Assembly (NCBI GenBank): GCA_963726295.1
Contig: CAVSBW010000008.1
Location: 62,001-126,000 of the forward strand
DNA: 64,000 bases
Reading direction: 5' to 3'
Source: DASSQJ01 sp963726295
GTDB lineage: Bacteria > Actinomycetota > Actinomycetes > Actinomycetales > Dermatophilaceae
Below, piece by piece: positions 7,493 through 16,713 of this stretch. Under the pieces are notes generated by a model, which worked only from the letters and a program-made list of their open reading frames with translations, did not search any database and was not told the origin of the DNA. The position numbers were made by a program, and so were the translations under genes. How positions within the stretch are numbered: the first letter of the stretch is position 1; every line of letters begins with the position of its first letter.

Positions 7493-8761
7493 TCAGCCCA
7501 CCGGGGTGAGCAGCTCGAGGCCGAGCAGCGGCTGGAGCGCCTCGGGCACCACGACGGCACCGTCGGGCTGCTGGTGGTTCTCGAGGATGGCGACCATCCA
7601 CCGGGTCGTCGCCAGGGTGCCGTTGAGCGTGGCGGCCACCTCGTTCCCGTTCTCCCCCTTGAAGCGGGTGTTCAGCCGTCGAGCCTGGAAGGTGGTGCAG
7701 TTCGACGTCGAGGTGAGCTCGCGGTAACGGCCCTGGCTCGGGACCCAGGCCTCGCAGTCGTACTTGCGGGCGGCCGGACCCCCGAGGTCACCGGCAGCGG
7801 TGTCGATGATGCGGTACGGCACCTCGATCGCGGCGAGCATCTCCTTCTCGAGCTCGAGGAGCCGCTCGTGTTCCGCCGCGGCCTCCTCGGGGCGGCAGTA
7901 GACGAACATCTCGATCTTGTTGAACTGGTGCACCCGGATGATGCCGCGGGTGTCCTTGCCGTACGAGCCGGCCTCGCGGCGGTAGCACGTCGACTGTCCG
8001 GCGTAGCGCAGCGGACCGGCGGAGAGGTCGACGACCTCGTCGGCGTGGTAGCCGGCCAGGGCGACCTCCGAGGTGCCGGTGAGGTAGAGGTCGTCGAGCT
8101 CGAGGTGGTAGACCTCCTCGGCGTGGTGGTCGAGGAAGCCGGCCCCTTCCATCACCTCCGGCTTGACGAGGGTCGGGACGACGAGCGGCACGAACCCGTT
8201 CACCACCGCCTTCTGGAGGGCGAGGTTCAGCAGTGCGGTCTCGAGGCGGGCGCCGACGCCCTTGAGGAAGTAGAACCTGGCCCCGGCGACCTTCGCGCCG
8301 CGCTCCATGTCGACGGCGTCCAGGGCCTCGGCGATCTCGAGGTGGTCACGCGGCTCGAAGCCCTCGGCCGCGAAGTCCCGTGGGGCGCCGACCTCCTCGA
8401 CGACGACGTAGTCGTCCTCGCCGCCGGCCGGCACCTCGGGCTCGACGACGTTGCCGATGGTGCGCAGGAGGGTGTCGAGCTCGGCCTGGGCGGCGTCGGC
8501 CTCGGCCTGGAGGCGCTTGACCTCGGCCGCGACCTCCTTCGTGCGGGCGAGCAGGGCCTGCCTCTCCTCGCCCTGGGCCCGCGCGACGTCCTTGCCCATC
8601 GACTTCTGCTCGGCCCGCAGCCGCTCATAGGCGGTGAGGGAACCGCGGCGGCGCTCGTCGGCCTGGCGGACCCGGTCGACGACCGCGTCGTCCTCCCCCC
8701 GGGCCCGCTGGCTGGCGCGGACGGTCTCGGGGTCCTCGCGGAGCAGCCTGATGTCGATCAC
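7493..8761 (-). CDS. serS: Serine--tRNA ligase
   Basis: 422 residues, the normal length for bacterial SerRS. It charges tRNA-Ser with serine in the cytosol. The N-terminal coiled-coil arm (about residues 30-105, MIDIRLLREDPETV onward) is followed by the class II core: TGTSEVALAGYHADE, motif 2 YRREAGSYGKDTRGIIRVHQF, and motif 3 NGTLATTRWMVAILEN. The start is a GTG at 8761, 6 nt after a TAAACT box. It is a single copy with no tRNA gene next to it. Confidence 0.97.
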   Translation of the reverse strand: MIDIRLLREDPETVRASQRARGEDDAVVDRVRQADERRRGSLTAYERLRAEQKSMGKDVARAQGEERQALLARTKEVAAEVKRLQAEADAAQAELDTLLRTIGNVVEPEVPAGGEDDYVVVEEVGAPRDFAAEGFEPRDHLEIAEALDAVDMERGAKVAGARFYFLKGVGARLETALLNLALQKAVVNGFVPLVVPTLVKPEVMEGAGFLDHHAEEVYHLELDDLYLTGTSEVALAGYHADEVVDLSAGPLRYAGQSTCYRREAGSYGKDTRGIIRVHQFNKIEMFVYCRPEEAAAEHERLLELEKEMLAAIEVPYRIIDTAAGDLGGPAARKYDCEAWVPSQGRYRELTSTSNCTTFQARRLNTRFKGENGNEVAATLNGTLATTRWMVAILENHQQPDGAVVVPEALQPLLGLELLTPVG

Positions 8762-8767
8762 TCCGCG

Positions 8768-8773
8768 AGTTTA
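8768..8773 (-). promoter_or_regulatory. -10 box (TAAACT) of a predicted leaderless start
   Basis: On the minus strand, TAAACT ends 6 nt before the GTG of serS. Confidence 0.5.
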
Positions 8774-8793
8774 TCGACGGCGGCGCACGCGGG

Positions 8794-9432
8794 TCAGTCC
8801 GGGCGGCCGGTGACGAGCAGGCCCGCCCCGAGCCCGACCATCATCAGCCCGCCGGCGCCGCCCACGCGCTCCATCCGCCGCGGCGACCTCGCGAACCAGT
8901 CGCGGAACCGCGACGCGAGGAGCGCGACCGTCCCGTCGCTGACGAGGGCGATCGCGGCGAAGACCGGGCCGAGGACGAGCAGCTGCAGACCCACCTGCCC
9001 CGAGGGGTCGACGAACTGCGGGAGCACGGCGGCGAGGAGCACGAACGACTTCGGGTTGGTGAGCCCCACGACGAACCCGTTGCGCACCGCGTGCGCCACC
9101 GGGGTCGCGACCGCCGAGCCGCCGACCAGGGCTTCGGCCACCTCGCGCCGGTGCCGAACGGCCTGCACCCCGAGCAACACGAGGTAGAGGGCGCCGACCA
9201 CCTTGAGCACGGTGTAAGCGGTGGCACTGGCCGCGATGACCGGACCGAGCCCGAGGGCGAGCGCGACGATCTGGGTGAGGATGCCGAGGGCGTTGCCGGC
9301 CACGCTGAGCAGGGCCTCGCGGCGCCCGGCGGAGAGCGCCCGGCCGATGGTGAAGAGGATGCTGGGCCCGGGGATCGCGATGATGACGGCGGAGGCCAGC
9401 GCGAACGCGAGGACCGTGGAGGGGGAGGGCAC
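8794..9432 (-). CDS. LysE/RhtB-family amino-acid exporter
   Basis: About 212 residues with six predicted helices. It is expected to export an amino acid or derivative using the proton gradient. The N-terminal IPGPSILFTIGRALSAGRR block, with its P-G-P and G-R-x2-S-G-R, is the LysE family signature, and GLTNPKSFVLLAAVLPQFV is the second typical segment. A GTG at 9432 is the most economical start, with in-frame GTGs at 9450 and 9453 as alternatives. It begins about 40 bp after the antiporter stop, so it may be the last gene of the DinB-antiporter-LysE operon. Confidence 0.85.
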   Translation of the reverse strand: MPSPSTVLAFALASAVIIAIPGPSILFTIGRALSAGRREALLSVAGNALGILTQIVALALGLGPVIAASATAYTVLKVVGALYLVLLGVQAVRHRREVAEALVGGSAVATPVAHAVRNGFVVGLTNPKSFVLLAAVLPQFVDPSGQVGLQLLVLGPVFAAIALVSDGTVALLASRFRDWFARSPRRMERVGGAGGLMMVGLGAGLLVTGRPD

Positions 9433-9473
9433 CGAGCCAGTGTCGGACACCACCCGCCCCGACGTCACGCGGG

Positions 9474-10805
9474 TTACACGCGCGCCCTGCCTCGTCTCCG
9501 CCGAGCAACCCGTCGGCCCTCCAGCCAGGCCATCGCCGGGGTGGCGAGGACCCCGTGCACCACGACGGAGAGCGCGATGGTGAAACCCACCGTCGACCAC
9601 ATCCAGCGTTCCTCCGAGAAGGCCGCCGCGCCCGCGGCGAAGGAGAGGTAGTAGACCGACCCGACGCCGCGGACGCCGAAGAAGGCGACCACCAGTCGCT
9701 CCCGGTGGTCCAGGCCCGCCGTCCCCACCTGCCGCCGGTGCCCGAGGAAGGCAACGTAACCCGCCACCGGCCGGATGACGAGGATGAGGGCGGCCCCCAC
9801 GGCGACCCCCCGCCAGTCAAGGTTGGCGAGCAGGCCGTTGGTGAAGGCGAAGCCGAGGCCGAGCAGGACCACGAGCGTGAGCAGGCTCTCGAGCCGCTCG
9901 ACGATGCCGTGCATGTCCTGCTGGAACTCGTGGCCCCGCTCGGCCGACCGCAGCGTCAGCGCACACGCGAAGACGGCGAGGAAGCCGTAGCCGTGGGCGA
10001 CCTCGGTCAGGCCGTACACGAGGAGCATCGCGGCGACGGCGAGGAGCGGGTTGCCGAGCTCGGCAAGTCGGAGCGAGCGGCGCGGCGTGCGGAACGCGAG
10101 CCGGCCGAGCAGCCACCCCAGGGCCACGCCGACCGCCAGGCCGATCGCCACCTTGCCGACCAGCTCCCACGCGACCCAGCGCAGCGCCCCTCCCGCGCCG
10201 AGGCGCTGGGCCTCGGGCACTCCGGCCGCGAGGAACACCGCAGCCCAGATGAACGGGAAGGCCAGCCCGTCGTTGAACCCGGCCTCGCTCGTCAGCGCGA
10301 AGCGCACCTCGTCGTGCTCGTCCAGGTCCTCCTCCGCCTCCTCGAGGTTGGGACCCCCGACCTGCACGTCCGACGCCAGCACGGGGTCGGTCGGCGCGAG
10401 CATCGCCCCGAGGAGCAGCGCGGCGGGCAGCGCGATGCCGAGCGGCCCCCACGCCAGCCCGGCGACGCCGAGGATCGTGAGGGGCATGGTGATGCCGAGC
10501 AGCCGCCAGGTGGGCGACCACGAGGCCCACGACGCCCGCAGCCGCGGGCGAAGGGGACGGTCGAGGGCCAGCCCGACGCCCATGAGGGCCACGAGCACCG
10601 TGACCTCGGTGAGGTGCTCGATCCACGGGCGCGCGGCCACCGGGTCGAGTCGTACCTCGTCGGCGGCCGGCAGCAGGCCGATGAGCATCCCGGTGGCAAC
10701 GAGCGCGATGGGGGCGGACAGCGCGTAGCGGTGCAGCAGCTGCGGGAGAACCGCCGCGAGCAGCAACGCCCCACCGAGCAGGACGTAGACGATCTCGGAA
10801 CTCAC
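9474..10805 (-). CDS. CPA1-type Na+(K+)/H+ antiporter
   Basis: 443 residues with about 12-13 helices, a cation/proton exchanger of the NhaP/CPA1 family. The conserved core has GAMLAPTDPVLASDVQ, then LTSEAGFNDGLAFPFI with the ND cation-site pair, and VVAFFGVRGVGSVYYL near the end. The loop EEAEEDLDEHDE is strongly acidic. The start is a GTG at 10805, 22 bp after the DinB gene stop, which suggests one transcript. The length and the lack of a TrkA domain fit the short cytosolic-tail members. Confidence 0.88.
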   Translation of the reverse strand: MSSEIVYVLLGGALLLAAVLPQLLHRYALSAPIALVATGMLIGLLPAADEVRLDPVAARPWIEHLTEVTVLVALMGVGLALDRPLRPRLRASWASWSPTWRLLGITMPLTILGVAGLAWGPLGIALPAALLLGAMLAPTDPVLASDVQVGGPNLEEAEEDLDEHDEVRFALTSEAGFNDGLAFPFIWAAVFLAAGVPEAQRLGAGGALRWVAWELVGKVAIGLAVGVALGWLLGRLAFRTPRRSLRLAELGNPLLAVAAMLLVYGLTEVAHGYGFLAVFACALTLRSAERGHEFQQDMHGIVERLESLLTLVVLLGLGFAFTNGLLANLDWRGVAVGAALILVIRPVAGYVAFLGHRRQVGTAGLDHRERLVVAFFGVRGVGSVYYLSFAAGAAAFSEERWMWSTVGFTIALSVVVHGVLATPAMAWLEGRRVARRRRGRARV

Positions 10806-10827
10806 GTGCGCACCTCGGGAGCGGAGG

Positions 10828-11409
10828 TCACGGGATGGCGACGCCCACGTCGTGGAGGTGGTGTGCCAGGTCGTGGAGCCCGTACCGGCCGAGCGAGAGG
10901 ACCGTGAACCGGGAGCCGTTCGAGCGGGTCCCCGTGCGGTCCCACTGGCCCGGCCCGACCCGGTCGTAGGCGTCGGCCCAGCTCGCCGCCGCCGCGGCGA
11001 GGCCACCGGCGACATCGGCCGGCGGCTGCTCCCCGTACCGCTCGGCCACGGCGGTCGCGTCCTGGTCCCAGTTGTTCAGGAGCGGGTCGTCCTGCTCGAG
11101 CATGGCGTGCAGCCGCTGCCCGAAGAGGCGGCAGACGTCGCGGACGTGGCACGCGTACTCGAGCGCCGACCAGGTGGCGGGGTCCGGCCGCTCCCGCACG
11201 TCCGGTCGCCCGAGGACCACCGGCCAGGGATCCGTGCACGCCCGGATGAGTCGGCCGACGTCCTCGGCGGCGACGGTGGACGCCGCGAAGCCGCACTCGG
11301 GGCACACCCGCTCGAGGGTCCAGGTCCAGTCCTTGTCGTCGCGCGGGACCGCGCCCGGCGCGCCGGCCCCCGCACCGCCGTCCGTGGCCGCCCCCGAGGT
11401 GTCCGTCAT
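10828..11409 (-). CDS. DinB-superfamily (mycothiol-type) protein
   Basis: 193 residues with the four-helix DinB/maleylpyruvate-isomerase fold. The metal-binding pattern is visible as YACHVRDV in helix 2 and LHDLAHHLHDVG in helix 4. A short Cys pair (CPECGFA) precedes helix 1. Family members in actinobacteria often use mycothiol or act on small electrophiles; which applies here cannot be told. The ATG at 11409 lies 7 nt after TAGGCT. It is divergent from the diacylglycerol kinase gene, with the two starts only 57 bp apart. Confidence 0.82.
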   Translation of the reverse strand: MTDTSGAATDGGAGAGAPGAVPRDDKDWTWTLERVCPECGFAASTVAAEDVGRLIRACTDPWPVVLGRPDVRERPDPATWSALEYACHVRDVCRLFGQRLHAMLEQDDPLLNNWDQDATAVAERYGEQPPADVAGGLAAAAASWADAYDRVGPGQWDRTGTRSNGSRFTVLSLGRYGLHDLAHHLHDVGVAIP

Positions 11410-11416
11410 GTGTCGC

Positions 11417-11422
11417 AGCCTA
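11417..11422 (-). promoter_or_regulatory. -10 box (TAGGCT) of a predicted leaderless start
   Basis: On the minus strand, TAGGCT ends 7 nt before the ATG of the DinB gene. Confidence 0.5.
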
Positions 11423-11453
11423 CGGCGGTGGCGCCCGGCGCCCACCGCTGCTG

Positions 11454-11459
11454 TACCTT
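11454..11459 (+). promoter_or_regulatory. -10 box (TACCTT) of a predicted leaderless start
   Basis: TACCTT ends 7 nt before the GTG of the diacylglycerol kinase gene. Confidence 0.5.
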
Positions 11460-11466
11460 CCACGTT

Positions 11467-12618
11467 GTGTCGTGGGAGGAGATCCTCACCTGGGTCGGAG
11501 TCGCCGTCGCCGTGCTGTTCGCGGTCGTCGGTGCCTATCTGGTCATCTCCTCACGGCCATCCCGCCATCGTGGCGGCTCACACCGCGCGCGGCCCGCGCG
11601 CGACTCGTTCCGCCAAGGAGAGGGTGAGCCGTTGCCGCCGCCGAAGCAGCTCGCCGTCATCGTCAACCCGACCAAGTTCGAGGACATGGGCGAGGTGAAG
11701 CGTCGGCTGGCCACCGTGTGCAAGGACCACGGTTGGGCTGAGCCGATCCTCCTCGAGACCACCCAGCACGACGTGGGCTTCGGGCAGACGCGGGAGGCCA
11801 TCGAGCGCGAGGTGGACCTCGTCTGCGCCCTCGGCGGCGACGGCACGGTAAGGGCGGTGGCGCAGGAGCTGGTCGGCACCGGCGTCCCCCTCGGCCTGCT
11901 TCCCGGCGGCACCGGCAACCTCCTCGCGCGCAACCTCGAGATCCCGGTCGACTCGATCGAACAGGCCCTCGACGTGGCCCTCACCGGCCGCAACCGCCAC
12001 GTCGACGCCGCGTGGATGACCCTCGACCCCGACCACCTCGAGCTCGAGGAACACGTCGGTGAGGGGTCGTCGGCCGGTCAGCGCACCCACGCCTTCTTCG
12101 TCATGGCCGGCCTCGGGCTCGACGCGGCCATCATGGACTCCACCTCGGAGGAGCTGAAGAACAGGATCGGTTGGGGCGCCTACGTGCCGGCCGGCCTCAA
12201 GAACTTCCTCCGCGACCGCTTCCGGGCGACGCTGAGCATCGAGGGCGGCCCCGAGGAGACCAAGCGGGCGCGGATGGTCGTCATCGGCAACTGCGGCAAG
12301 ATCACCGGCGGCATCGACCTCATGCCCGACGCGGAGCCGGACGACGGGTTGCTCGACGTCATCGTCCTCGAGCCTCGCGGCATCGGTGCGTGGCTGTCGG
12401 TGGTCGGGCGGGTGCTCACCAAGAGCGACCGCTCCACGGCACACCTGTCCCGCTACAAGGGCACGAGCACCGTCGTGGTGGTCGACGAGCCGCAGCGGGT
12501 GCAGGTCGACGGCGACATCATCGGCGAGGCCGTCAAGCTCGCCTGCGAGGTGCAGCCCCGGGCGCTCATCGTCCGCTCCCCGGAACGCAGGAAGGGTTCG
12601 TCGGGCTCCTCCACCTGA
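11467..12618 (+). CDS. Diacylglycerol/lipid kinase family protein
   Basis: 383 residues. One N-terminal membrane helix (about residues 8-28) is followed by a DAGK catalytic domain. Visible motifs are VIVNPTKF at the start of the domain, the nucleotide loop LGGDGTVRAV and GLLPGGTGNLLARNL. The C-terminal half holds the lipid-binding beta-sandwich (DAGLLDVIVL-like: DDGLLDVIVLEP). It is expected to phosphorylate diacylglycerol, sphingoid or related lipids at the membrane. The GTG at 11467 is preferred because it opens the helix and sits 7 nt after TACCTT; the frame is open far upstream without meaning. Confidence 0.88.
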   Translation: MSWEEILTWVGVAVAVLFAVVGAYLVISSRPSRHRGGSHRARPARDSFRQGEGEPLPPPKQLAVIVNPTKFEDMGEVKRRLATVCKDHGWAEPILLETTQHDVGFGQTREAIEREVDLVCALGGDGTVRAVAQELVGTGVPLGLLPGGTGNLLARNLEIPVDSIEQALDVALTGRNRHVDAAWMTLDPDHLELEEHVGEGSSAGQRTHAFFVMAGLGLDAAIMDSTSEELKNRIGWGAYVPAGLKNFLRDRFRATLSIEGGPEETKRARMVVIGNCGKITGGIDLMPDAEPDDGLLDVIVLEPRGIGAWLSVVGRVLTKSDRSTAHLSRYKGTSTVVVVDEPQRVQVDGDIIGEAVKLACEVQPRALIVRSPERRKGSSGSST

Positions 12619-12626
12619 CCCGCGCG

Positions 12627-12656
12627 GGCGCGCCACCTCACCCGACGCGGCGCGCC
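12627..12656. terminator. GC-rich hairpin between convergent genes
   Basis: The self-complementary octamer GGCGCGCC occurs at 12627-12634 and 12649-12656 (both inside an 11-bp direct repeat GGCGCGCCACC). The two copies can pair as an 8-bp stem with a 14-nt loop. It sits just past the diacylglycerol kinase stop, before zwf ends. Confidence 0.4.
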
Positions 12657-12721
12657 ACCGCGGGCACGCGGGAGATGCGGTTCGCCACGGTCAGAGCGAC
12701 CACCGACGAACCCGGTCGCGG

Positions 12722-14152
12722 TCAGCGCTTCTTCTCGCGCCACGGACGCTCGAACGGCAGCCGCCACGTGTAGGGCGCAATGAGCTGGTGGATCTGGTTC
12801 GGACCCCACGTGCCCTGTTTGTAGGGCCGGACCGGCGGGGGGTTGTCGAGCAGGGGCTGGCTGATCTCCCACAGCCGCTCGATGCCGGTGGCCGAGGTGA
12901 ACAGGGTGCGGTCGCCGCGTGCCGCGTCGTAGAAGAGCCGCTCGTAGGCCTCGAGCACGGCGCCGGCCCACGACGTCTCCTGCATCGCGAACTGCATCGA
13001 GAGCTTGTCGAGGCGGAAGCCGGGGCCGGGGCGCTTGCCGTAGAACGACAGCGACATCCGCGACTTGTCGGCCAGGTCGAAGGTCAGGTGGTCCGGGCCC
13101 TGGTCGCCGACGCCGGAGCCGGACGGAAACATCGACTGCGGTGGCTCGCGGAAGGCGATGGAGATGATCCGCGCCCCCTCGGCCATCCGCTTGCCGGTGC
13201 GCAGGAAGAACGGGACCCCTGCCCAGCGCCAGTTGTCGACGTACGCCTTGAGCGCGACGAACGTCTCGGTCTCGGAGTCGCCGGCCACACCGGGCTCGTC
13301 GTGGTAGCCCTCGTACTGGCCGCGGACGACGTCGGTGGGCTGGACCGGCTGCATCGACCGGAAGACCTTGTTCTTCTCCCTGCTGATGGCGGCCGGCTCC
13401 AGCGCCGTGGGGGGCTCCATGGCGGTGAACGCGAGGATCTGGAACAGGTGGGTGACGACCATGTCGCGGTAGGCGCCGGTCGTCTCGTAGAAGTCGGCTC
13501 GTTGGGTCAGACCCAGCGTCTCGGGGACGTCGATCTGGACGTGGGAGATGCTGTTCCTGTGCCAGATGGGCTCGAAGAGCCCGTTGGCGAACCGGAACGC
13601 GAGGATGTTCTGCGCCGGCTCCTTACCGAGGAAGTGGTCGATGCGGAAGATCTGCTCCTCGTCGAACACCTCGTGCAGCTGGCGGTTCAGCGCGACCGCC
13701 GAGGCGTAGTCGCTGCCGAACGGCTTCTCCATGACGACCCGGCTGTTGCGCGACAGGTCGGCCTCGGAGATGGTGCGGACGGCCGACAGGGCGGCCTTGG
13801 GCGGCACCGCGAGGTAGTGCAGCCGCAGCGGGTTGTCCCCGGGCAGCTGCGCCTCCCCTCGCCTGACGGCCTCTCCAAGCGCCTGCGGCCCGGCGGAGAG
13901 AGGCACGTAGTCCAGGCGCTGCGCGAACTCGTGCCAGTCCTCGTCCTTCATCTCCCGGGTGCTGTGCTCGCGGATCGCGACGAGCGCGAAGTCGCGGAAC
14001 GCGTCAGGGGTCATGTCGTCCAGTGAGGTGCCGACGACGCGGAGGTCGTCCAGGAGCCCTGTCTGGAAGAGGTGGAGCAGCCCCGGGATCAGCTTGCGCT
14101 GGGCGAGGTCACCGGTGGAACCGAAGAGCACGACGGTCGTGGGCGCGGTCAT
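12722..14152 (-). CDS. zwf: Glucose-6-phosphate 1-dehydrogenase
   Basis: 476 residues. It oxidises glucose 6-phosphate with NADP+, the entry step of the oxidative pentose phosphate pathway. The N-terminal Rossmann motif is LFGSTGDLAQRKL. EKPFG holds the conserved Lys-Pro. FRIDHFLGKE is the substrate and catalytic His signature. The C-terminal ends at KKR. The ATG at 14152 opens the Rossmann fold directly, and a CAGGCT box lies 6 nt upstream. It is slightly shorter than many homologues (about 490-510), at the N-terminus. It stands alone, not in a tal-tkt-opcA cluster. Confidence 0.95.
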   Translation of the reverse strand: MTAPTTVVLFGSTGDLAQRKLIPGLLHLFQTGLLDDLRVVGTSLDDMTPDAFRDFALVAIREHSTREMKDEDWHEFAQRLDYVPLSAGPQALGEAVRRGEAQLPGDNPLRLHYLAVPPKAALSAVRTISEADLSRNSRVVMEKPFGSDYASAVALNRQLHEVFDEEQIFRIDHFLGKEPAQNILAFRFANGLFEPIWHRNSISHVQIDVPETLGLTQRADFYETTGAYRDMVVTHLFQILAFTAMEPPTALEPAAISREKNKVFRSMQPVQPTDVVRGQYEGYHDEPGVAGDSETETFVALKAYVDNWRWAGVPFFLRTGKRMAEGARIISIAFREPPQSMFPSGSGVGDQGPDHLTFDLADKSRMSLSFYGKRPGPGFRLDKLSMQFAMQETSWAGAVLEAYERLFYDAARGDRTLFTSATGIERLWEISQPLLDNPPPVRPYKQGTWGPNQIHQLIAPYTWRLPFERPWREKKR

Positions 14153-14158
14153 GGTGCC

Positions 14159-14164
14159 AGCCTG
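14159..14164 (-). promoter_or_regulatory. Possible -10 box of a leaderless start (CAGGCT)
   Basis: On the minus strand, CAGGCT ends 6 nt before the ATG of zwf. Confidence 0.35.
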
Positions 14165-14235
14165 TCGTGCCCGCGGACGCGGCGCCAGCCCTGCGTCACG
14201 AATCGCAGGCGCCTCCCCCGACCCGGTGCCCAGGC

Positions 14236-15495
14236 TCAGGCGAAGAGCCGGGATCCCCAGTCGTCGTCGGCGGCCAGCCCCGCGGGACAGGCGAACAGCG
14301 CCGAACCGGTGTGCGCGACGTACTCGTTGAGCCGGTCGGCGGCGGCGAGGGCCCGCTGCATCGGCACGAAGTGGGTGTGCGCGTCGCGGACGAAGGCGAT
14401 GAAGAACAGGCCGGCGTCCAGGTGCCCCTGGCGGTCCGTGCCGTCCGTGAAGGTGTACCCGCGCCGCAGGATGCGGATGCCGCCGAGGTTGGTCGGGTGG
14501 GCGAGCGCGACGTGGCTGTCGACGGGGATGCGCGGGCCCCCGTCGGCTGCTGGAGCGGTGAAGTCCGGCTCCTCGTGCTCGTCGGCACGGCCGAGCGGCG
14601 CGCCCACGAGCTTGTCGCGCCCGATGGCGTCCTCCTGGTCCCTGAGCGGGCTGCGGTCCCACACCTCGATGTGCATCCGGATGCGCCGGGCCACGAGGTA
14701 GGAACCGCCCGCCATCCACCCCGCGCCCCCGACCACGTCCTGCGGCTGCACCCAGACGTGCTGCTCGAGCAGACGCGGCTCCTCCGCCTTGAGGTTGGCG
14801 GTGCCGTCCTTGAAGCCGAACAGGTTGCGGGGGGTCGTCTGCGAGGTCGAGGTGGAGGACGTCCGCCCGAAGCCGAGCTGGCTCCACCGCACCGACACGA
14901 CGCCGAACCCCATCCGGACGAGGTTGCGCACGGCGTGCACCGCGACCTGCGGGTCGTCGGCGCAGGCCTGGAGGCACAGGTCGCCGCCGCTGCGCGCGGG
15001 GTCCAGGTCGTCGCCGGTGAAGGCCGGGAGCTCGCGCAGGGCCTCGGGACGGCGACCGGCCAGGCCGAAACGGCCGTCGAACAGCGACGGCCCGTACCCG
15101 ATGGTGACGGTGAGTCGCGACGCCGGGAGGTCGAGCGCCTCACCGGTGTCCTGCGGCACCCCCCACGGGCCACCGCCCACGGTGCCACCCGGTGCGGCCT
15201 CGGCGCCGTACGTCATCCGCTCGGCGGCCCGTGTCCACGCGGTCAGCAGGTCGCGCAGCTCCTCGGGGTCATCCGTGACGACGTCGAGGGCCACGAAGTG
15301 CAGCCGGTCCTGCGCGGGGGTCGTGATGCCCGACTGGTGGGAGCCCCGGAACGGCATGGCCCCGTCCGGGGTCGCCGCCGACGGCGCTGCCCCGGCGGAG
15401 CCGGGCCGCGCCACCCAGCTCGCACCCGCGGCCGCACCGGCGACGGCGGCTCCGGCACCACCGGCGAGCAGGGCCCGTCGCGTCGAGGCCTCCAT
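14236..15495 (-). CDS. efeB: EfeB: Tat-exported DyP-type haem peroxidase/deferrochelatase
   Basis: 419 residues. The N-terminus is a twin-arginine signal (STRRALLAGG followed by an Ala-rich core), so the folded haem protein is exported. The DyP signature GFKDGTAN holds the catalytic Asp, and the proximal-haem His lies in VDSHVALAHPTN. The distal Arg is in RILRRGYTF. In the Efe system it is a periplasmic or extracellular peroxidase that oxidises Fe2+ or recovers iron from haem. The ATG overlaps the stop of efeO (TGATG), giving translational coupling. It is the last gene of the efe operon. Confidence 0.93.
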   Translation of the reverse strand: MEASTRRALLAGGAGAAVAGAAAGASWVARPGSAGAAPSAATPDGAMPFRGSHQSGITTPAQDRLHFVALDVVTDDPEELRDLLTAWTRAAERMTYGAEAAPGGTVGGGPWGVPQDTGEALDLPASRLTVTIGYGPSLFDGRFGLAGRRPEALRELPAFTGDDLDPARSGGDLCLQACADDPQVAVHAVRNLVRMGFGVVSVRWSQLGFGRTSSTSTSQTTPRNLFGFKDGTANLKAEEPRLLEQHVWVQPQDVVGGAGWMAGGSYLVARRIRMHIEVWDRSPLRDQEDAIGRDKLVGAPLGRADEHEEPDFTAPAADGGPRIPVDSHVALAHPTNLGGIRILRRGYTFTDGTDRQGHLDAGLFFIAFVRDAHTHFVPMQRALAAADRLNEYVAHTGSALFACPAGLAADDDWGSRLFA

Positions 15496-16634
15496 CACCC
15501 GGCTGCCACCACACCCGCGACCGTGGCCACGGGCTCGGCGAACGCGTCGAGGGCCTCGCTCAGGCGCTTGACGTCGGCCTCGGTGAGGTCGGTGTAGAGC
15601 GCGAACCCGTCGCCGACCCGGTGGGTCGCGAGGAGGTCGACGAGGGCGTCGCCGCGGGTGTCGATCACGTCGGCGAGGCCGTGGTCCCTCGCCAGGAGGA
15701 AGGGGCGCAGGGCGTCGATCGCTGCCAGGGAGCCCTCGACGTTGGCCTCGACGTCCCACACGTCGGTGTGGCTGTAGCGCTCCTCCTCGCCGGTGATCTT
15801 GCCGGTGGCGACCTCGTCGAGCAGCGCCTTCGCGCCGTTGGCGAGCCGGAGGGGGTTCAGCTCGGCCGTCCTGGCCAGGCCCACCAGCTCGGTGGTGTCG
15901 GCGAGCAGGCGGTCTGCGATCTGGGCGGAGTCCTCCTGGAGCCCGTCCTCCCAGAGGTCCTTCTCCAGGCGGTGGTACCCGGTGAACTCCATGCCCTCGG
16001 CGGTCACGTCCTCGCGGCCGTCGATCCTGGGGTCGAGGTCACCGAAGGACTCGGCGACCGGCTCGATCCGCTCCCAGGGGGAGCGGGCCATCGGGTACAG
16101 CGCCCTGGCCCCTGCGACGTCGCCCTTCTTGACGAGGGCGACGAACTCGGCGGTGCGCTCGAGGAAGGCGTCCGCCTGGCCGGCGACGTACCGCTGGTAC
16201 TCGGCGACGGCCCCCTCGAGGTCCTCGTCCTCGGTTCTCGGGGCGGCCGTCGTGCCCGTGACGGTGAACTCGCCGCGGATGCTCTCGCCCACCATCCCGG
16301 GTTTGCAGGCCGTCTCGTAGGTGCCCGGCTCGCTGAGGTCGACGTGGAGGCTTCGGGTCAGGCCGGGGCCGATGTTCTCCACCTCACCCACCACCCGGTG
16401 GCCCTCGGCGTAGACGTAGAACTCGTTGACGGCGGAGCCCGTGTTGGTCACGGTGAACTCGACGGTGCCCGCCGGTGCCTCGGCGCGGCCCACCTCGCAG
16501 GCCGTGTCGGAGGCGGTGACGGCGATGGGCGGCCCGCCGGCGGCCGGGACGGCATCCGCCCGACCGGAGCAGGCGGCGAGCGCCAGCGCCACGGGGAGCA
16601 GGGTGAGTGCCGCGCGGGCACGGGTCATCGACAC
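15495..16634 (-). CDS. efeO: EfeO: iron-uptake lipoprotein with cupredoxin and M75 domains
   Basis: 379 residues. The signal has a lipobox (ALAACSG), so it is a membrane-anchored extracytoplasmic protein. Residues about 30-125 form an EfeO-type cupredoxin domain (VTNTGSAVNEFYVYAEG, GPGLTR, TACKPGM). Residues about 140-370 are the peptidase-M75-like helical domain with the HxxE motif in GYHRLEKDLW. It is thought to bind ferric or ferrous iron and pass it to EfeU. A GTG at 16634 has a GAAGGA ribosome site at proper spacing; an ATG at 16628 is the alternative. The downstream end is fused by overlap to efeB. Confidence 0.93.
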   Translation of the reverse strand: MSMTRARAALTLLPVALALAACSGRADAVPAAGGPPIAVTASDTACEVGRAEAPAGTVEFTVTNTGSAVNEFYVYAEGHRVVGEVENIGPGLTRSLHVDLSEPGTYETACKPGMVGESIRGEFTVTGTTAAPRTEDEDLEGAVAEYQRYVAGQADAFLERTAEFVALVKKGDVAGARALYPMARSPWERIEPVAESFGDLDPRIDGREDVTAEGMEFTGYHRLEKDLWEDGLQEDSAQIADRLLADTTELVGLARTAELNPLRLANGAKALLDEVATGKITGEEERYSHTDVWDVEANVEGSLAAIDALRPFLLARDHGLADVIDTRGDALVDLLATHRVGDGFALYTDLTEADVKRLSEALDAFAEPVATVAGVVAAG

Positions 16635-16713
16635 GGAGATCCTTCGGACAGCACGAGCCGCTCGGCGGGGCCTAGGACGTGGCGGAGCGGGTGGGGTGAG
16701 CGGCGGTGGCGGG

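Noticed and set aside
5777..9187. A 1136-codon open frame on the plus strand across the HAD, GrpB and serS region
   Set aside because: It covers parts of three known genes in other frames and both strands, and contains no family signature.
14023..15597. A long plus-strand open frame antisense to efeB
   Set aside because: The minus strand carries the Tat signal and haem motifs of EfeB. The plus translation is low-complexity Arg/Pro/Gly sequence.
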